Shown here: positions 44,851-54,660 of the stretch, one piece after another
How positions within the stretch are numbered: position 1 is the stretch's first letter
Layout: each line of letters opens with the position of its first letter
Source: Lachnospiraceae bacterium
GTDB taxonomy: Bacteria > Bacillota > Clostridia > Lachnospirales > Lachnospiraceae
Assembly: GCA_022845895.1 (NCBI GenBank)
Contig: AP025573.1
Coordinates: forward strand, 3,754,501-3,818,500
Reading direction: 5' to 3'
DNA: 64,000 nucleotides
Notes under the pieces: model-generated
What the model was told of the DNA's origin: nothing
Seen by the model: only the letters and a program-made list of their open reading frames with translations
Database searches by the model: none
Translations under genes and position numbers: made by a program

Positions 44851-45501
44851 TTATCCTTTCTGAAAGTTCTCCAGTGCCTCGTTGGCTCCGACCAGAATCA
44901 ATACCATATCCCGGCCAAGCGGCCTGTTAGGATCCGGATTCACCTCTACCCTATCACCTGTCACTACGCCTACTACGCTCACATCATGGGAGCGTCTCAC
45001 ATCCAGCTCCTGAAGGCTCTTTCCGCTCCAGCTCTCCGGTACGGCCACCTCGGTGATACTGTACTCCGGAGACAGCGCGATCCAGTCTGCAAAATTCGTG
45101 GATACAAGATTTTTCGCAATCCGCTCTCCCGTCTCACGTTCCGGGAATACGACTGCATCGGCTCCGAGCTTACGCAGTATCTTCGCATGCATTTCATTTC
45201 TTGCCTTGGCAAGCACATACGGTACGCCAAGCTCTTTGGATATGATGGTAGCCATCACGCTGGCCTCCATGTCCTCCGAGACTGCTATGATTACCCCGTC
45301 CAGATTCCGCGCCCCAAGGGAGCGTATGACCTCCTGGTCCTGCATATCCGCCTGTATCGCGTAAGACACATCGTCTGCAATCTCCTGGATGCGCTCCATC
45401 CTGTTATCTACCACAACGACCTCGCAGCCAAGGTTCTGCAGCGTGACTGCCACGCTGGAACCGAAGCTACCCAGTCCAAATACTGCATATTGTTTCTTCA
45501 T
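44851..45501 (-). CDS. ktrA: Potassium uptake regulatory subunit KtrA/TrkA
   Basis: 216-residue cytoplasmic RCK protein. The N-terminal nucleotide fold is GLGSFGSSVA, and a C-terminal RCK_C domain (SGKSLQELDVRRSHDVSVV) follows. It gates the KtrB channel in response to ATP/ADP or c-di-AMP. It lies 9 bp downstream of ktrB. Confidence 0.93.
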   Translation of the reverse strand: MKKQYAVFGLGSFGSSVAVTLQNLGCEVVVVDNRMERIQEIADDVSYAIQADMQDQEVIRSLGARNLDGVIIAVSEDMEASVMATIISKELGVPYVLAKARNEMHAKILRKLGADAVVFPERETGERIAKNLVSTNFADWIALSPEYSITEVAVPESWSGKSLQELDVRRSHDVSVVGVVTGDRVEVNPDPNRPLGRDMVLILVGANEALENFQKG

Positions 45502-45510
45502 CTCTACCTC

Positions 45511-46890
45511 CTAACCTACCATGATCCGCCGCTTGGGCAGCCTGCGTATCTTATCTCTCGGATGTACCTTTCCGCCGAACAGGAGTGCCAGCGTAATCGG
45601 CCCGAGCCGTCCAAGATACATCATGGCCATGATGACCGCCTGGCTCGCCCTGCTCAGATGTGGCGTCAGATCTGCAGTCAGCCCTACCGTTCCGATTGCG
45701 GAGGACGCCTCGTACAAGATTCCGATGAACGGGACATCTTCCGGCTCTATCACCGTGATTGCGGTCACGCCGGCCAGGAACGCCGCGAACGCCACCAGCA
45801 CGACGAAAAAGCCGGTGCGTATATTCGCGTTGTCAATCCTCCGGCCGAAGCATTCCGTATCCCGGCCACCCCTTACAAAGGTGATGCAGGCTATCACGAG
45901 CATCGCCACTGTCGTCGTCTTCACGCCTCCCGCCGTACCGCCTGGAGACCCTCCGATAAACATAAGGATGCAGCAGATCAGCTTGGACTCCGTATAGAGC
46001 CCTCCCTGTGATATCGTGGCAAACCCGGCTGTCCTCGTAGTGACCGACTGGAACATGGAGGCCATGACCTTCTCTCCTATGCTCATGTTACCAATCGTCT
46101 CCGGGTTGTTATATTCCATGCCCAGTACCGCGACGGTGCCTGACACGAGCAGGACGGCGGTCGTAACGATAGCTATCTTGGAATGGAGCGCCAGCCGGGT
46201 AAACCACCATTTCCGTGGCACTTCTTTTTTAAATATCTTTTTGCTGTTGGTGATGACATCTGTCCATACCGTGAATCCGATGCCGCTCAATATGATTAGC
46301 AGCATGGTCGTTATGTTGATGACTGGATTCGTCACATATTCCATCAGGCTGGTGTCGCCTAGTATATCGATACCTGCATTGCAGAACGCAGACACGGCAT
46401 GGAATACAGAATACCAGATCCCTTTTGCCACTCCAAATTCTGGGATGAACTGTACCGCATACAGCACCGCCCCAGCGGCTTCCACAACGAGCGTTCCGAT
46501 GATGGCCCGCCTGACCATCCCTACCATCCCGCCGAGCCGGTCCATATTGTAAGATTCCTGGATTACAACCCGTTCCCGCACGGTAATCTTCTTTTTTAAT
46601 ATCAGGAAAAAGGCCGTGGCACAGGCAATGACTCCCAGTCCTCCGATCTGAATCAGAAGCAGCAGGATTACCTTCCCCACAAGCGTAAACTGCACGGCGG
46701 GCGTTATCGTCACAAGACCTGTAACGCAGACTGCCGTCGTGGAAGTAAACAAAGCATCCGCAAATGCAAGGGGCTTTTCGTTGCATATCGGAAGCCACAG
46801 AAGGATCCCTCCAAGCAGAATCACTCCCAGAAAACCGAGTGTCAACAGCTGCATCGTGTTCCACCTGATATTCTTCTTGTGCTCGTGCAT
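45511..46890 (-). CDS. ktrB: Potassium uptake channel subunit KtrB/TrkH
   Basis: 459-residue membrane protein of the TrkH/KtrB family with four M1-P-M2 repeats. Selectivity loops include TAVCVTGLVT, SAFCNAGIDI, TTRTAGFAT and SAIGTVGL. Imports K+ with Na+ or H+. Forms an operon with ktrA and the methyltransferase gene. The two-component system upstream may control it, though a hairpin at 46921-46942 separates them. Confidence 0.94.
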   Translation of the reverse strand: MHEHKKNIRWNTMQLLTLGFLGVILLGGILLWLPICNEKPLAFADALFTSTTAVCVTGLVTITPAVQFTLVGKVILLLLIQIGGLGVIACATAFFLILKKKITVRERVVIQESYNMDRLGGMVGMVRRAIIGTLVVEAAGAVLYAVQFIPEFGVAKGIWYSVFHAVSAFCNAGIDILGDTSLMEYVTNPVINITTMLLIILSGIGFTVWTDVITNSKKIFKKEVPRKWWFTRLALHSKIAIVTTAVLLVSGTVAVLGMEYNNPETIGNMSIGEKVMASMFQSVTTRTAGFATISQGGLYTESKLICCILMFIGGSPGGTAGGVKTTTVAMLVIACITFVRGGRDTECFGRRIDNANIRTGFFVVLVAFAAFLAGVTAITVIEPEDVPFIGILYEASSAIGTVGLTADLTPHLSRASQAVIMAMMYLGRLGPITLALLFGGKVHPRDKIRRLPKRRIMVG

Positions 46891-46920
46891 GACCGTTCCT
46901 CTCTTTGCTGTCAGATAATT

Positions 46921-46942
46921 ACCATCCGTAACATGGGATGGC
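46921..46942 (-). terminator. Hairpin between response regulator and ktrB
   Basis: CCATCC and GGATGG enclose an 8-base loop, followed by a short AATT stretch on the minus strand. Weak terminator or processing site. Confidence 0.4.
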
Positions 46943-46957
46943 TATAAATATGTCCCG

Positions 46958-47647
46958 TTATACTTTGAAGCGATAGCCCACACCCCAGATTGTCTCAATA
47001 TACTGCGGGTTTGAGGTATCCATCTCCACCTTTTCTCGTATTTTCTTGATATGCACGGTGACGGTCGCGATATCTCCTATGGACTCCATATCCCATATTT
47101 CCCGGAAGAGCTCTTCTTTCGTATATACGTGGTTTGGATGGCTTGCCAGAAAAGTAAGCAGGTCGAATTCCTTCGTCGTGAATGTCCTCTCTTCCCCGTT
47201 CACCCATACACGCCTTGCCGTCGTATCTATCTTGAGTCCACGGATCTCGATGATGTTGTTCACCTCTGCCGCACTCCCCGTCAGGCGGTCATACCGCGCC
47301 AGATGTGCCTTCACCCTTGCCACAAGCTCGCTCGGGCTGAATGGTTTGGTCATATAGTCGTCGGCCCCGAGTCCAAGCCCCCTGATCTTATCAATGTCGT
47401 CCTTCTTGGCGGATACCATAATAATCGGGGTATTCTTGACATTCCTCACCTGCCGGCATATATCAAACCCGTCTATGCCCGGAAGCATCAGATCCAGGAT
47501 AAACAGGTCATAGTCCTCTTCCAGCGCCTTCTTAAGGCCAAGCTCACCGTCATTGGCCACCTGTACATGGAATCCGCTCAGCTCCAGATAATCCTTTTCC
47601 AGATCTGCAATTGACTCCTCATCTTCCACTATCAATATCTTATTCAT
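46958..47647 (-). CDS. OmpR-family response regulator
   Basis: 229 residues from the ATG at 47647, which has AGGAGG nearby and begins MNKILIVEDEES; longer upstream starts lack support. Receiver Asp in FILDLMLPG, Lys in VSAKKDD, C-terminal winged helix with RVWVNGEERTFTTKEFDLL and TIWGVGYRFKV. Its start overlaps the kinase stop by 8 bp, so the pair is co-translated. Confidence 0.94.
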   Translation of the reverse strand: MNKILIVEDEESIADLEKDYLELSGFHVQVANDGELGLKKALEEDYDLFILDLMLPGIDGFDICRQVRNVKNTPIIMVSAKKDDIDKIRGLGLGADDYMTKPFSPSELVARVKAHLARYDRLTGSAAEVNNIIEIRGLKIDTTARRVWVNGEERTFTTKEFDLLTFLASHPNHVYTKEELFREIWDMESIGDIATVTVHIKKIREKVEMDTSNPQYIETIWGVGYRFKV

Positions 47648-49136
47648 GAATCGGTACCTCCTGATATTTTCTGAGCACAAAGTACATGGTCGTTCCGGTA
47701 TCTTCCCGACTAGTGGCCCATATCTTCCCCCCGTGCTCCTCAATGATTTTCTTGACGATCGACAGCCCTATGCCGCTTCCTCCCTTCGAGGAATTCCTCG
47801 AAGCGTCGGTCCGGTAGAACCGGTCAAATATATTTGGCAGGTCCTTGGCCGCGATACCCTTTCCATTGTCCTCGATCTCCGCCTGGATAAAGTCGCCTAC
47901 ATCTTTGACTCTGAGATTAATCTTTCCCTTTGATTTGTCCATATACTTCAGGGAATTGTTGACAATATTGTGTATCACACGCTTGATCTGCTCTGCATCC
48001 GCGATGACCTGTACGCCTGGCGCCACATAATTGAAGTAGCCAAATTCCACATTTTTAGACTCCATCTCCAGCGACAGATCCTCCGCACAGTCGTTGAAAT
48101 ATTCGTTCACGGACAATGTGTTGAAATTGTACGGTATCCTGTTCGTGTCTATCTTGGAGTACAACGTCAGCTCGTTGATAAGCAGATCCATCTCATTGGC
48201 TTTATTATATATCGTCCTGATATATTTATCCATCTTCTCAGGCGTATCGGCCACACCGTCCATGATGCCTTCCGCATATCCCTTGATTGCCGTAACGGGC
48301 GTCTTCAGGTCGTGGGAAATGTTGCTGATAAGCTCCTTGCTCTCTTTATCGAATTCTACCTTCTCCTCTGCATTGTCTTTCAGGCGCTTTCTCATCTCCT
48401 CCAGATTCCGGCACAGCAGTCCAAGCTCATCGTCAGACTCCGGCCTCAGTTCAAAGTCCAGGTTGCCCTCTTTGATGTTCTGGGCCGCATTCTGCATCTT
48501 GCCAAGAGGCTGCATCACCGCGCGGTATATCCAGAATATGAGAAGCAGCGCAGTCAGCACGAGCACGATAATTATTCCCATCACCAGATCTACGATAAAC
48601 TCCTGCACTTCCGGAATCATATTGCTGACATCCGTAACTATAAAAGCACTCCCCTGTTCACCGTCCTCATATAAGTAATCTACCTGTTTGACGAGTGCCT
48701 GCGCCTCTCCGCCCAGATACACCCCGTTCTCGGATGTGTTGCCTGATTCCCCATATTCGGGCAGCTGCGGAATCACATGGTTCACATTGTCGATGTCCGT
48801 CCCCATATATATAATCGTGGTTCCCTTGCGCACGAGCAGGTATGCCTTTTTCTTCTCAAGCTTTTTATTAAACTTCTCCAGACATGTGGCATCCTCAAGC
48901 TGCCCCGGATCTTCCTGCACCATCTCTTCCAGCTCATGGTACGGCTTCTCTGTCAGGCGGGACAGCACCTGCATGGAATTGGCAAAGCTTTTTACTGTCG
49001 TTCCGGTTATCTCATATGTCTTTTCTATAGAATTAATCTGATACCGGCTCAACCCGCAGACCATGAGGAACGTGAGCAGAACCGGAATCAGTATCACTGT
49101 CAAAAATGCTATTATAAGCCTCGTTTTTAGCTTCAT
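47640..49136 (-). CDS. Sensor histidine kinase
   Basis: About 499 residues from the ATG at 49136 (GGAGG at 8 bases). Membrane helix 1 near residues 7-28, an extracytoplasmic sensor region of ~150 residues, membrane helix 2 (MGIIIVLVLTALLLIFWIY), HAMP, HisKA with the phosphorylated His in ISHDLKTPVTA, then ATPase boxes with DNGKGI and GGSGIGLSI. It phosphorylates the regulator encoded next. The signal is unknown; neighbouring K+ uptake genes make osmotic or envelope stress possible. Confidence 0.93.
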   Translation of the reverse strand: MKLKTRLIIAFLTVILIPVLLTFLMVCGLSRYQINSIEKTYEITGTTVKSFANSMQVLSRLTEKPYHELEEMVQEDPGQLEDATCLEKFNKKLEKKKAYLLVRKGTTIIYMGTDIDNVNHVIPQLPEYGESGNTSENGVYLGGEAQALVKQVDYLYEDGEQGSAFIVTDVSNMIPEVQEFIVDLVMGIIIVLVLTALLLIFWIYRAVMQPLGKMQNAAQNIKEGNLDFELRPESDDELGLLCRNLEEMRKRLKDNAEEKVEFDKESKELISNISHDLKTPVTAIKGYAEGIMDGVADTPEKMDKYIRTIYNKANEMDLLINELTLYSKIDTNRIPYNFNTLSVNEYFNDCAEDLSLEMESKNVEFGYFNYVAPGVQVIADAEQIKRVIHNIVNNSLKYMDKSKGKINLRVKDVGDFIQAEIEDNGKGIAAKDLPNIFDRFYRTDASRNSSKGGSGIGLSIVKKIIEEHGGKIWATSREDTGTTMYFVLRKYQEVPIHE

Positions 49137-49172
49137 AGTCATATCCTCCGAGCTTAAGTATAGCATGAAAGA

Positions 49173-49195
49173 GGGTGCTCCACACGAAAGCACCC
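49173..49195 (-). terminator. Terminator of metK
   Basis: GGGTGCT pairs with AGCACCC, 20 bp downstream of the metK stop, followed by TCTTTC on the minus strand. Confidence 0.65.
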
Positions 49196-49214
49196 ATAAA
49201 CTTTTATAAAATTT

Positions 49215-50402
49215 TTATAAATATGCGGACAATATCTCCGTTTTGTCAGTCTTTTCCCACGGCAGCTCGATATCGGTCCTTCCAAAATGCCCGTAAGCCG
49301 CTGTCTTCTTATAAATCGGACGTCTGAGGTCCAGCATCCTGATGATGCCAGCCGGACGTAGGTCAAAATGCTCACGGACTATCTCCACGAGCCTGTCGTC
49401 AGGCAGCCTGCCTGTGCCGAACGTCTCAACTCTGACAGACGTCGGATGTGCCACGCCGATTGCGTATGACAGCTGTATCTCGCATCTGCGTGCGAGTCCC
49501 GCAGCCACGATATTTTTAGCCGCATAGCGTGCCGCATAGGCCGCTGAACGGTCCACCTTCGTACAGTCTTTGCCCGAGAACGCCCCGCCGCCGTGGCGTG
49601 CCATTCCGCCGTATGTGTCCACGATTATCTTTCTTCCTGTAAGTCCGCTGTCCCCGTGAGGGCCGCCGATTACAAATCTTCCTGTCGGATTGATGAAAAG
49701 CTTTGTGTCTTCATCTATCATTTCTGACGGTATGACTTCATCAAACACATATTTTTTAATATCTTCGTGTATCTGCTCCTGTGTTACATCCGGGTCATGC
49801 TGTGTAGACAGCACGACCGCCTCCAGCCTGATCGGAGTCCCTTTTTCATCATACTCTACCGTCACCTGCGTCTTGCCGTCAGGTCTCAGGTATGAGAGCG
49901 TCCCGTCCTTCCTTACTGCCGTGAGCTTCCTGGACAGCTTGTGTGCAAGCGCTATCGGGTAAGGCATCAGCTCCGGCGTCTCATCCGTCGCATACCCGAA
50001 CATCATACCCTGGTCTCCTGCGCCAATCGCCTCCAGCTCTGCATCAGACATCTTATTCTCTTTCGCCTCCAGTGCCTTGTCAACCCCGAGTGCGATATCC
50101 GGCGACTGCTCATCAATGGCCGTTATGACACCGCACGTCTCACAGTCGAACCCATATTTCCCCCTTGTGTATCCGACTTCCCTGACCGTATCCCTCACGA
50201 TCTTCTGGATGTCTACATATGCATTGGTCGTTATCTCTCCCATTACGAGCACAAGCCCCGTCGTCGTACTCGTCTCGCAGGCGACACGGCTCATTGGATC
50301 CTGCTCCATTAGCGCGTCCAGAATCGCATCGGAGATCTGGTCGCACATTTTGTCCGGGTGCCCTTCTGTCACTGATTCTGATGTAAATAATCTCTTTTCC
50401 AT
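49215..50402 (-). CDS. metK: S-adenosylmethionine synthetase
   Basis: MetK, 395 residues from the ATG at 50402 (AAAGGAG). [18 protein letters not shown] at the N-terminus, [12 protein letters not shown] and the phosphate loop [21 protein letters not shown] are diagnostic. Makes SAM from methionine and ATP. A SAM-I riboswitch plus terminator precede it, so high SAM shuts it off. Confidence 0.97.
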   Translation of the reverse strand: MEKRLFTSESVTEGHPDKMCDQISDAILDALMEQDPMSRVACETSTTTGLVLVMGEITTNAYVDIQKIVRDTVREVGYTRGKYGFDCETCGVITAIDEQSPDIALGVDKALEAKENKMSDAELEAIGAGDQGMMFGYATDETPELMPYPIALAHKLSRKLTAVRKDGTLSYLRPDGKTQVTVEYDEKGTPIRLEAVVLSTQHDPDVTQEQIHEDIKKYVFDEVIPSEMIDEDTKLFINPTGRFVIGGPHGDSGLTGRKIIVDTYGGMARHGGGAFSGKDCTKVDRSAAYAARYAAKNIVAAGLARRCEIQLSYAIGVAHPTSVRVETFGTGRLPDDRLVEIVREHFDLRPAGIIRMLDLRRPIYKKTAAYGHFGRTDIELPWEKTDKTEILSAYL

Positions 50403-50490
50403 ATGTTCTCCTTTCTTAACGGCCGTTTCCGGCACTGTAAAACTTTCTCCCGGTGGTCTCTGGCAATATAGAAACTTCTTTTCCTATTGT

Positions 50491-50524
50491 ACAAAAAAAC
50501 AATCCGCCATAAGCGGACTGTTTT
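50491..50524 (-). terminator. Riboswitch-controlled terminator before metK
   Basis: On the minus strand CAGTCCGC pairs with GCGGATTG (one G-U pair) around a short loop and is followed by TTTTTTTG. It lies between the SAM-I aptamer and metK and is the expression platform. Confidence 0.88.
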
Positions 50525-50540
50525 ATATTCATAAACCAAT

Positions 50541-50641
50541 CCTCTTATTGTTCGAAAGACTCGCTCAGGTTGGCACCTTCCTTTACGGGGTTGCCGCAGC
50601 TTCACAGATCCTTTGTATCTCCACTGCTCTGAATAAGAGAA
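50541..50641 (-). promoter_or_regulatory. SAM-I (S-box) riboswitch upstream of metK
   Basis: The minus strand shows the S-box landmarks: P1 stem CTCTTATT with AATAAGAG, CAGAGCAGTGGAG, GGATCTGTGAAGCTGCGGCAACC and AAGGTGCCAACCTGAGCGAG. When SAM binds, the downstream terminator forms. Confidence 0.95.
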
Positions 50642-50708
50642 AGTTTCATTATTAACTTGTTGTTCAATAAGACTTTACAGCCTTTCACGCAAAATGTCAA
50701 TACTCAAT

Positions 50709-51899
50709 TCATTCCTGGCGGACTTGTATGCGGGCTGTCACAGCCATCCCGACTATGCATATCCCTCCTGCGATGATAAAGGAAAGGCTGGTTCCAAGCG
50801 GCGTATCCTGGACTGCAGCCAGCAGATAAGGGCAGAGGATGGAGACGGCTCCGTATCCGAGCATGACCGCTCCGAAGTTCATCCCCTGGTACTTCATGCC
50901 AAAGCAGTCTGAAGTCAGTACGGGATATACGCTGACAAACCCTCCATATGTAAGCGACACGAGTGATATGAGCAGTATGAACAATCCGCCCTTTGCCACC
51001 GTGAGGCCGATGACCGAAATCATGGCGGTTGCATACAATACCTGTATCACCGTCTTCCGTCCGAAGAAGTCCGACATCCATGGCGCTGCAAAACGACCGG
51101 CAATATTCGCTGCCGAAGCGGCTACGACGCCTATCAGGGCTGCGCCATCCGTCAGTCCCCGCTCCATCCCAAGCGATTTCATAAGCGGATTGACAAGCAC
51201 ATAAGCCGGCACGGCAAGGGCCATGGATACGCTCAGGAGATAGTACGTCTTCGTCCGGAACATTTCCTTTGTGGTATACTGCTTCCTCTGCACGGTTTCG
51301 GCTGCACTGCCCTCCCCAGCTCCGTCCGGTTTGTCATCCGGCTCTGAGATACATATGCCTCCCAGGCTGAGCACAGCATAGATTCCCGTCACAGCCAGCA
51401 TTGCATACCTGTAACCGTGGTTCGCAAGCAGCCAGTCACAGAACGGGTTCATGACGACGCCGGAGATGCCGACGATTCCTACCGTTATCCCTGTCACCAG
51501 CCCTCTCTTGTCTGGAAACCACTGCTGTGGCACGGCTACAAGCATGCTGAACGCACAGCCGGAACCAAGACCGCCGAGCAGCCCATAACCGGCCGATATT
51601 ACCCACGGCATGCCAACCGGTGCAACTGCTGCCAGAAAGAATCCGGTACACATCACGAAGCTTCCGCCAAGGATTGTCGCCCTGGCTCCAATCTTGTGCT
51701 GAAGATATCCGCCTATCATATTGCCCACGGCGAAGATACCGATGATTATCGTAAAGGGCTGGCTGGATGCCGCCAGGCTGAGCTGGTACTCAGCTCTGAC
51801 ATGGGGCTGGAACACAGTCCATATGTACGGGTTTCCATGTACAAAATTAACGATAGCTGCAATGAGCAGAATAATATAACGATTCTTTATCTTCTTCAT
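50709..51899 (-). CDS. MFS transporter, oxalate/formate antiporter (OFA)-like
   Basis: 396 residues with about 12 membrane helices. The start NIVFHGNPYIW-like block (IVNFVHGNPYIWTVFQP), the GGYLQHKIGAR loop and GLGSGCAFSMLVAVPQQWFPDKRGL are characteristic of OFA-family carriers of monocarboxylates or oxalate. Lies alone upstream of the metK riboswitch. Substrate unknown. Confidence 0.88.
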   Translation of the reverse strand: MKKIKNRYIILLIAAIVNFVHGNPYIWTVFQPHVRAEYQLSLAASSQPFTIIIGIFAVGNMIGGYLQHKIGARATILGGSFVMCTGFFLAAVAPVGMPWVISAGYGLLGGLGSGCAFSMLVAVPQQWFPDKRGLVTGITVGIVGISGVVMNPFCDWLLANHGYRYAMLAVTGIYAVLSLGGICISEPDDKPDGAGEGSAAETVQRKQYTTKEMFRTKTYYLLSVSMALAVPAYVLVNPLMKSLGMERGLTDGAALIGVVAASAANIAGRFAAPWMSDFFGRKTVIQVLYATAMISVIGLTVAKGGLFILLISLVSLTYGGFVSVYPVLTSDCFGMKYQGMNFGAVMLGYGAVSILCPYLLAAVQDTPLGTSLSFIIAGGICIVGMAVTARIQVRQE

Positions 51900-51978
51900 C
51901 TTATTCCCCGCTTACCAAAATCAGCCCGCAAAATGCGGACTGATTCAAATGTCTGTTTTATATGATTCATCTTTTCTT

Positions 51979-53271
51979 CTAGCTTACCTTAAGCGTAAAC
52001 TTCTGAATCTCCTTCTCCGTAGAGACCTGTTCCATGAGTGCGCCTATGCTGCGCAGCTTTTCATCAAATCTTTCATATCCCCGAAGTATATAGATGATAT
52101 CATCTACAATCGTTATACCATCTGTGGCAAGTCCCGCGATGCAGAGCGCCGCGCCTGCGCGAAGGTCCGGTGCGCTCACCCTGGCCCCGGAGAACTTATC
52201 TACCCCTTCGATGGTAGCAGAATTGCCTTCTACTTTTATATTGGCCCCCATTCTGGCCAGTTCATCCAGATATTTGAATCTGTTCTCAAATATACTCTCT
52301 GTTATGGTACTTGTCCCCTTGCATAAAGCCAGCGTCACCCCTATCTGGGGCTGCATATCCGTCGGAAAGCCCGGGTATGGAAGTGTCTTTACGTGAGTGC
52401 TTGTCAAGTCTCCTTTGGATACGACACGCACGGCATCGTCAAATTCTTCTACTTCGCAGCCAATCTCTGTCAGCTTTGCAATCGTTGCTTCCAGATGCTT
52501 CGGAATGACATTCAGCACCGTTACGTCTCCTTTTGTGGCTGCGGCAGCAAACATAAATGTACCTGCCTCGATCTGGTCCGGTATGACAGAATATTCCGTC
52601 CCATGCAGTCTGTGTACTCCACGTATCTTTATCACATCGGTACCCGCTCCTCTGATGTTGGCACCCATGCTGTTCAGGAAGTTGGCAACGTCCACCACGT
52701 GCGGCTCCTTGGCCACGTTTTCCATGATTGTGATGCCGTCTGCCATCGTCGCCGCCATCATCACGTTGATTGTTGCTCCTACTGTCACGACGTCAAAATA
52801 CACGTGCCGCCCTTCCAGATTCTCTGCTTCGGCAACTACTTTGCCGTGCTCGATATCCACGTCGGCTCCGAGTGCCCGGAATCCTTTCAGGTGCTGGTCT
52901 ATCGGCCTGCTCCCGATGTTGCATCCTCCCGGCAGCGCCACTTCTGCTCTCTTGTATTTGCCGAGCAGCGCACCTAGCAGATAGTAAGACGCGCGAATCT
53001 TCTTGATATAATCATACTCCACATCAAAATTCCTGATTCCGCTTCCGTTGATCTTGACCGTGTGTCGGTCTACGCGGTGCACCTTTGCACCGATTCCGGT
53101 AATTGCATCCAATAGTACATTGACATCATTGACGTCCGGTATATTGTCAATAAGAACTGTGTCATCTGTCATGATTGCCGCTGCGAGTATCGCCAGAGCC
53201 GCATTCTTCGCTCCGCCTATCTCTACTTCTCCCACAAGCGGATGGCCGCCTTTTATAATATACTGTTCCAT
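51979..53271 (-). CDS. murA: UDP-N-acetylglucosamine 1-carboxyvinyltransferase
   Basis: MurA, 430 residues from the ATG at 53271 with GAGGTG at 5 bases. The Lys-Asn pair in GGAKNAAL, the catalytic Cys in LPGGCNIGSRPIDQHLKGF and the Asp in PGFPTDMQPQ are present. First committed step of peptidoglycan synthesis: transfer of enolpyruvate to UDP-GlcNAc. Confidence 0.96.
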   Translation of the reverse strand: MEQYIIKGGHPLVGEVEIGGAKNAALAILAAAIMTDDTVLIDNIPDVNDVNVLLDAITGIGAKVHRVDRHTVKINGSGIRNFDVEYDYIKKIRASYYLLGALLGKYKRAEVALPGGCNIGSRPIDQHLKGFRALGADVDIEHGKVVAEAENLEGRHVYFDVVTVGATINVMMAATMADGITIMENVAKEPHVVDVANFLNSMGANIRGAGTDVIKIRGVHRLHGTEYSVIPDQIEAGTFMFAAAATKGDVTVLNVIPKHLEATIAKLTEIGCEVEEFDDAVRVVSKGDLTSTHVKTLPYPGFPTDMQPQIGVTLALCKGTSTITESIFENRFKYLDELARMGANIKVEGNSATIEGVDKFSGARVSAPDLRAGAALCIAGLATDGITIVDDIIYILRGYERFDEKLRSIGALMEQVSTEKEIQKFTLKVS

Positions 53272-53430
53272 ACTGCACCTCAATATCAATTTATATTCAC
53301 TCTCAAAACTCTGATAGCTATTTTTCTTTATTCACATTCTTTGCTATTATACCATAGAATCGAAAATTGTAAAATATTTTTTACAATTATGTAACTTATA
53401 TTACATTTTTCTTAATGCAACCGTAACTTT

Positions 53431-53931
53431 TTATGCATTTTGTAACGCCTCGATCACCTTGTCTATCGTATCTTCCAGCTTGAGTCCATCCTCGCACACG
53501 GTCAAGTCCGCATACCGCTCGAACAAGGGGACCCTCTCATCATACAGATCCTTGAGCGTCTGTCCGGCCCTAAGCACGACGCCTCTTTTTTTCGCACTTT
53601 TCAGCCTCTTGTTTATTGTCTCATAAGATGCCATCAAATATACGACCGTACCGATTTCTTTATAATGTTTCATGGCATTTTCGCAGTATACTACGCTGCC
53701 GCCCGGTGATATGACCGTGTTGTGCACTTCCACTTTCGCATTCACACGGTCCTCTATTTCCAAAAACCCATCGATCCCCTTTTTTTCTATAATTTCCCTG
53801 AGAAGATTCCCTTCCTCTTCCTGTATCAAAAGATCCGTATCAATAAACTGATATCCAAGCCGCTTTGCAACGACAACTCCGACTGTACTCTTTCCTACCG
53901 CAGGCATACCGATAAATATTATATTCTCCAT
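53431..53931 (-). CDS. aroK: Shikimate kinase
   Basis: 166 residues, normal. Walker A GMPAVGKSTVG, the substrate Asp in FIDTDLLIQ, and PGGSVVY are visible. Phosphorylates shikimate in aromatic amino acid synthesis. Confidence 0.92.
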   Translation of the reverse strand: MENIIFIGMPAVGKSTVGVVVAKRLGYQFIDTDLLIQEEEGNLLREIIEKKGIDGFLEIEDRVNAKVEVHNTVISPGGSVVYCENAMKHYKEIGTVVYLMASYETINKRLKSAKKRGVVLRAGQTLKDLYDERVPLFERYADLTVCEDGLKLEDTIDKVIEALQNA

Positions 53932-54011
53932 GTCTGTCGTACCTTCCTCAATATGTTCAATAAGTATTCTAACATATACCGGCTCATCCGTCCACCCTCA
54001 CGAAAGCGAGG

Positions 54012-54048
54012 AAGGAGTCAGGCCTTTCTTCCCAAGGTCTGGCTCCTT
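54012..54048. terminator. Hairpin between aroK and the small hypothetical gene
   Basis: AAGGAGTCAGGCC pairs with GGTCTGGCTCCTT (two G-U pairs) around an 11-base loop, 8 bp after the hypothetical gene's stop. On the plus strand TTTC follows. Confidence 0.65.
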
Positions 54049-54055
54049 TCTTTCA

Positions 54056-54412
54056 TTAGTAGTATTTTCGTCTCATGTTCCTGTGCTCACAGCGTCTGCG
54101 GCATAATTCCTGATAAGCCATGACTTGAATCAAGTCATTCAGCCAGCTGCCCGGATCTTCTTCATCTTCTTCGGCCCTGTCGAATATCCGCCGGCACATC
54201 AGCCGCAGCTGCAGCTGATCCGGATATTCATCATACATCATGCTTCCTTCGTATTCCAGCCTGTCACATTCATCTTCAATATAAGGAATCAGCCGTTTGG
54301 CTGTCGCAGGATACAGGCTCTTCATATAATCCAGGTCCCTTCTGGCAACCTTGTCGTCATCATAGAGTAAAGGCATCGGATAGGCCATGTAGTAAGGCAG
54401 TCGATTGTCCAT
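54056..54412 (-). CDS. Hypothetical acidic protein
   Basis: 118 residues from the ATG at 54412, with AGGAG at 9 bases; a GTG two codons upstream is less likely. No signal peptide or membrane helix. Acidic, rich in Tyr, Asp, Glu and Arg, ending RRRCEHRNMRRKYY. I do not recognise a domain. The base composition matches the host, so it marks the left flank of the pilus island. Confidence 0.7.
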   Translation of the reverse strand: MDNRLPYYMAYPMPLLYDDDKVARRDLDYMKSLYPATAKRLIPYIEDECDRLEYEGSMMYDEYPDQLQLRLMCRRIFDRAEEDEEDPGSWLNDLIQVMAYQELCRRRCEHRNMRRKYY

Positions 54413-54594
54413 GTACACACACTCCTAAGCTAAGTATCTATCTTATCATATGCGCCGTTTTCACCGATGTTCCATAATCCGTCAGGCGAATCTTGACTTA
54501 ATCCTATATCATGCTCTGCCAACTTCATCCTCGCCAAACGGAATTTTCATCTCATTATACGCTATTCCTTTAATCCGGGGGATTTCCGATACGG

Positions 54595-54627
54595 CAAAAA
54601 AGCTGGCTTTCCTCAGAAATCCAGCTC
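54595..54627 (-). terminator. Terminator of the pilus operon
   Basis: On the minus strand GAGCTGG pairs with CCAGCTT and is followed by TTTTTG, about 35 bp after the last gene. The rest of the gap 54413-54660 shows no gene I can support. Confidence 0.8.
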
Positions 54628-54660
54628 AAGCCTCAGATAAGGCGGCAGCCGCTTCCCGGA

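Noticed and set aside
54419-54660. A stop-free minus-strand stretch (translation includes IKGIAYNEMKIPFGEDE) next to the hypothetical gene
   Set aside because: No start codon or ribosome site and it overlaps the pilus terminator; could be a gene remnant, but not supportable.
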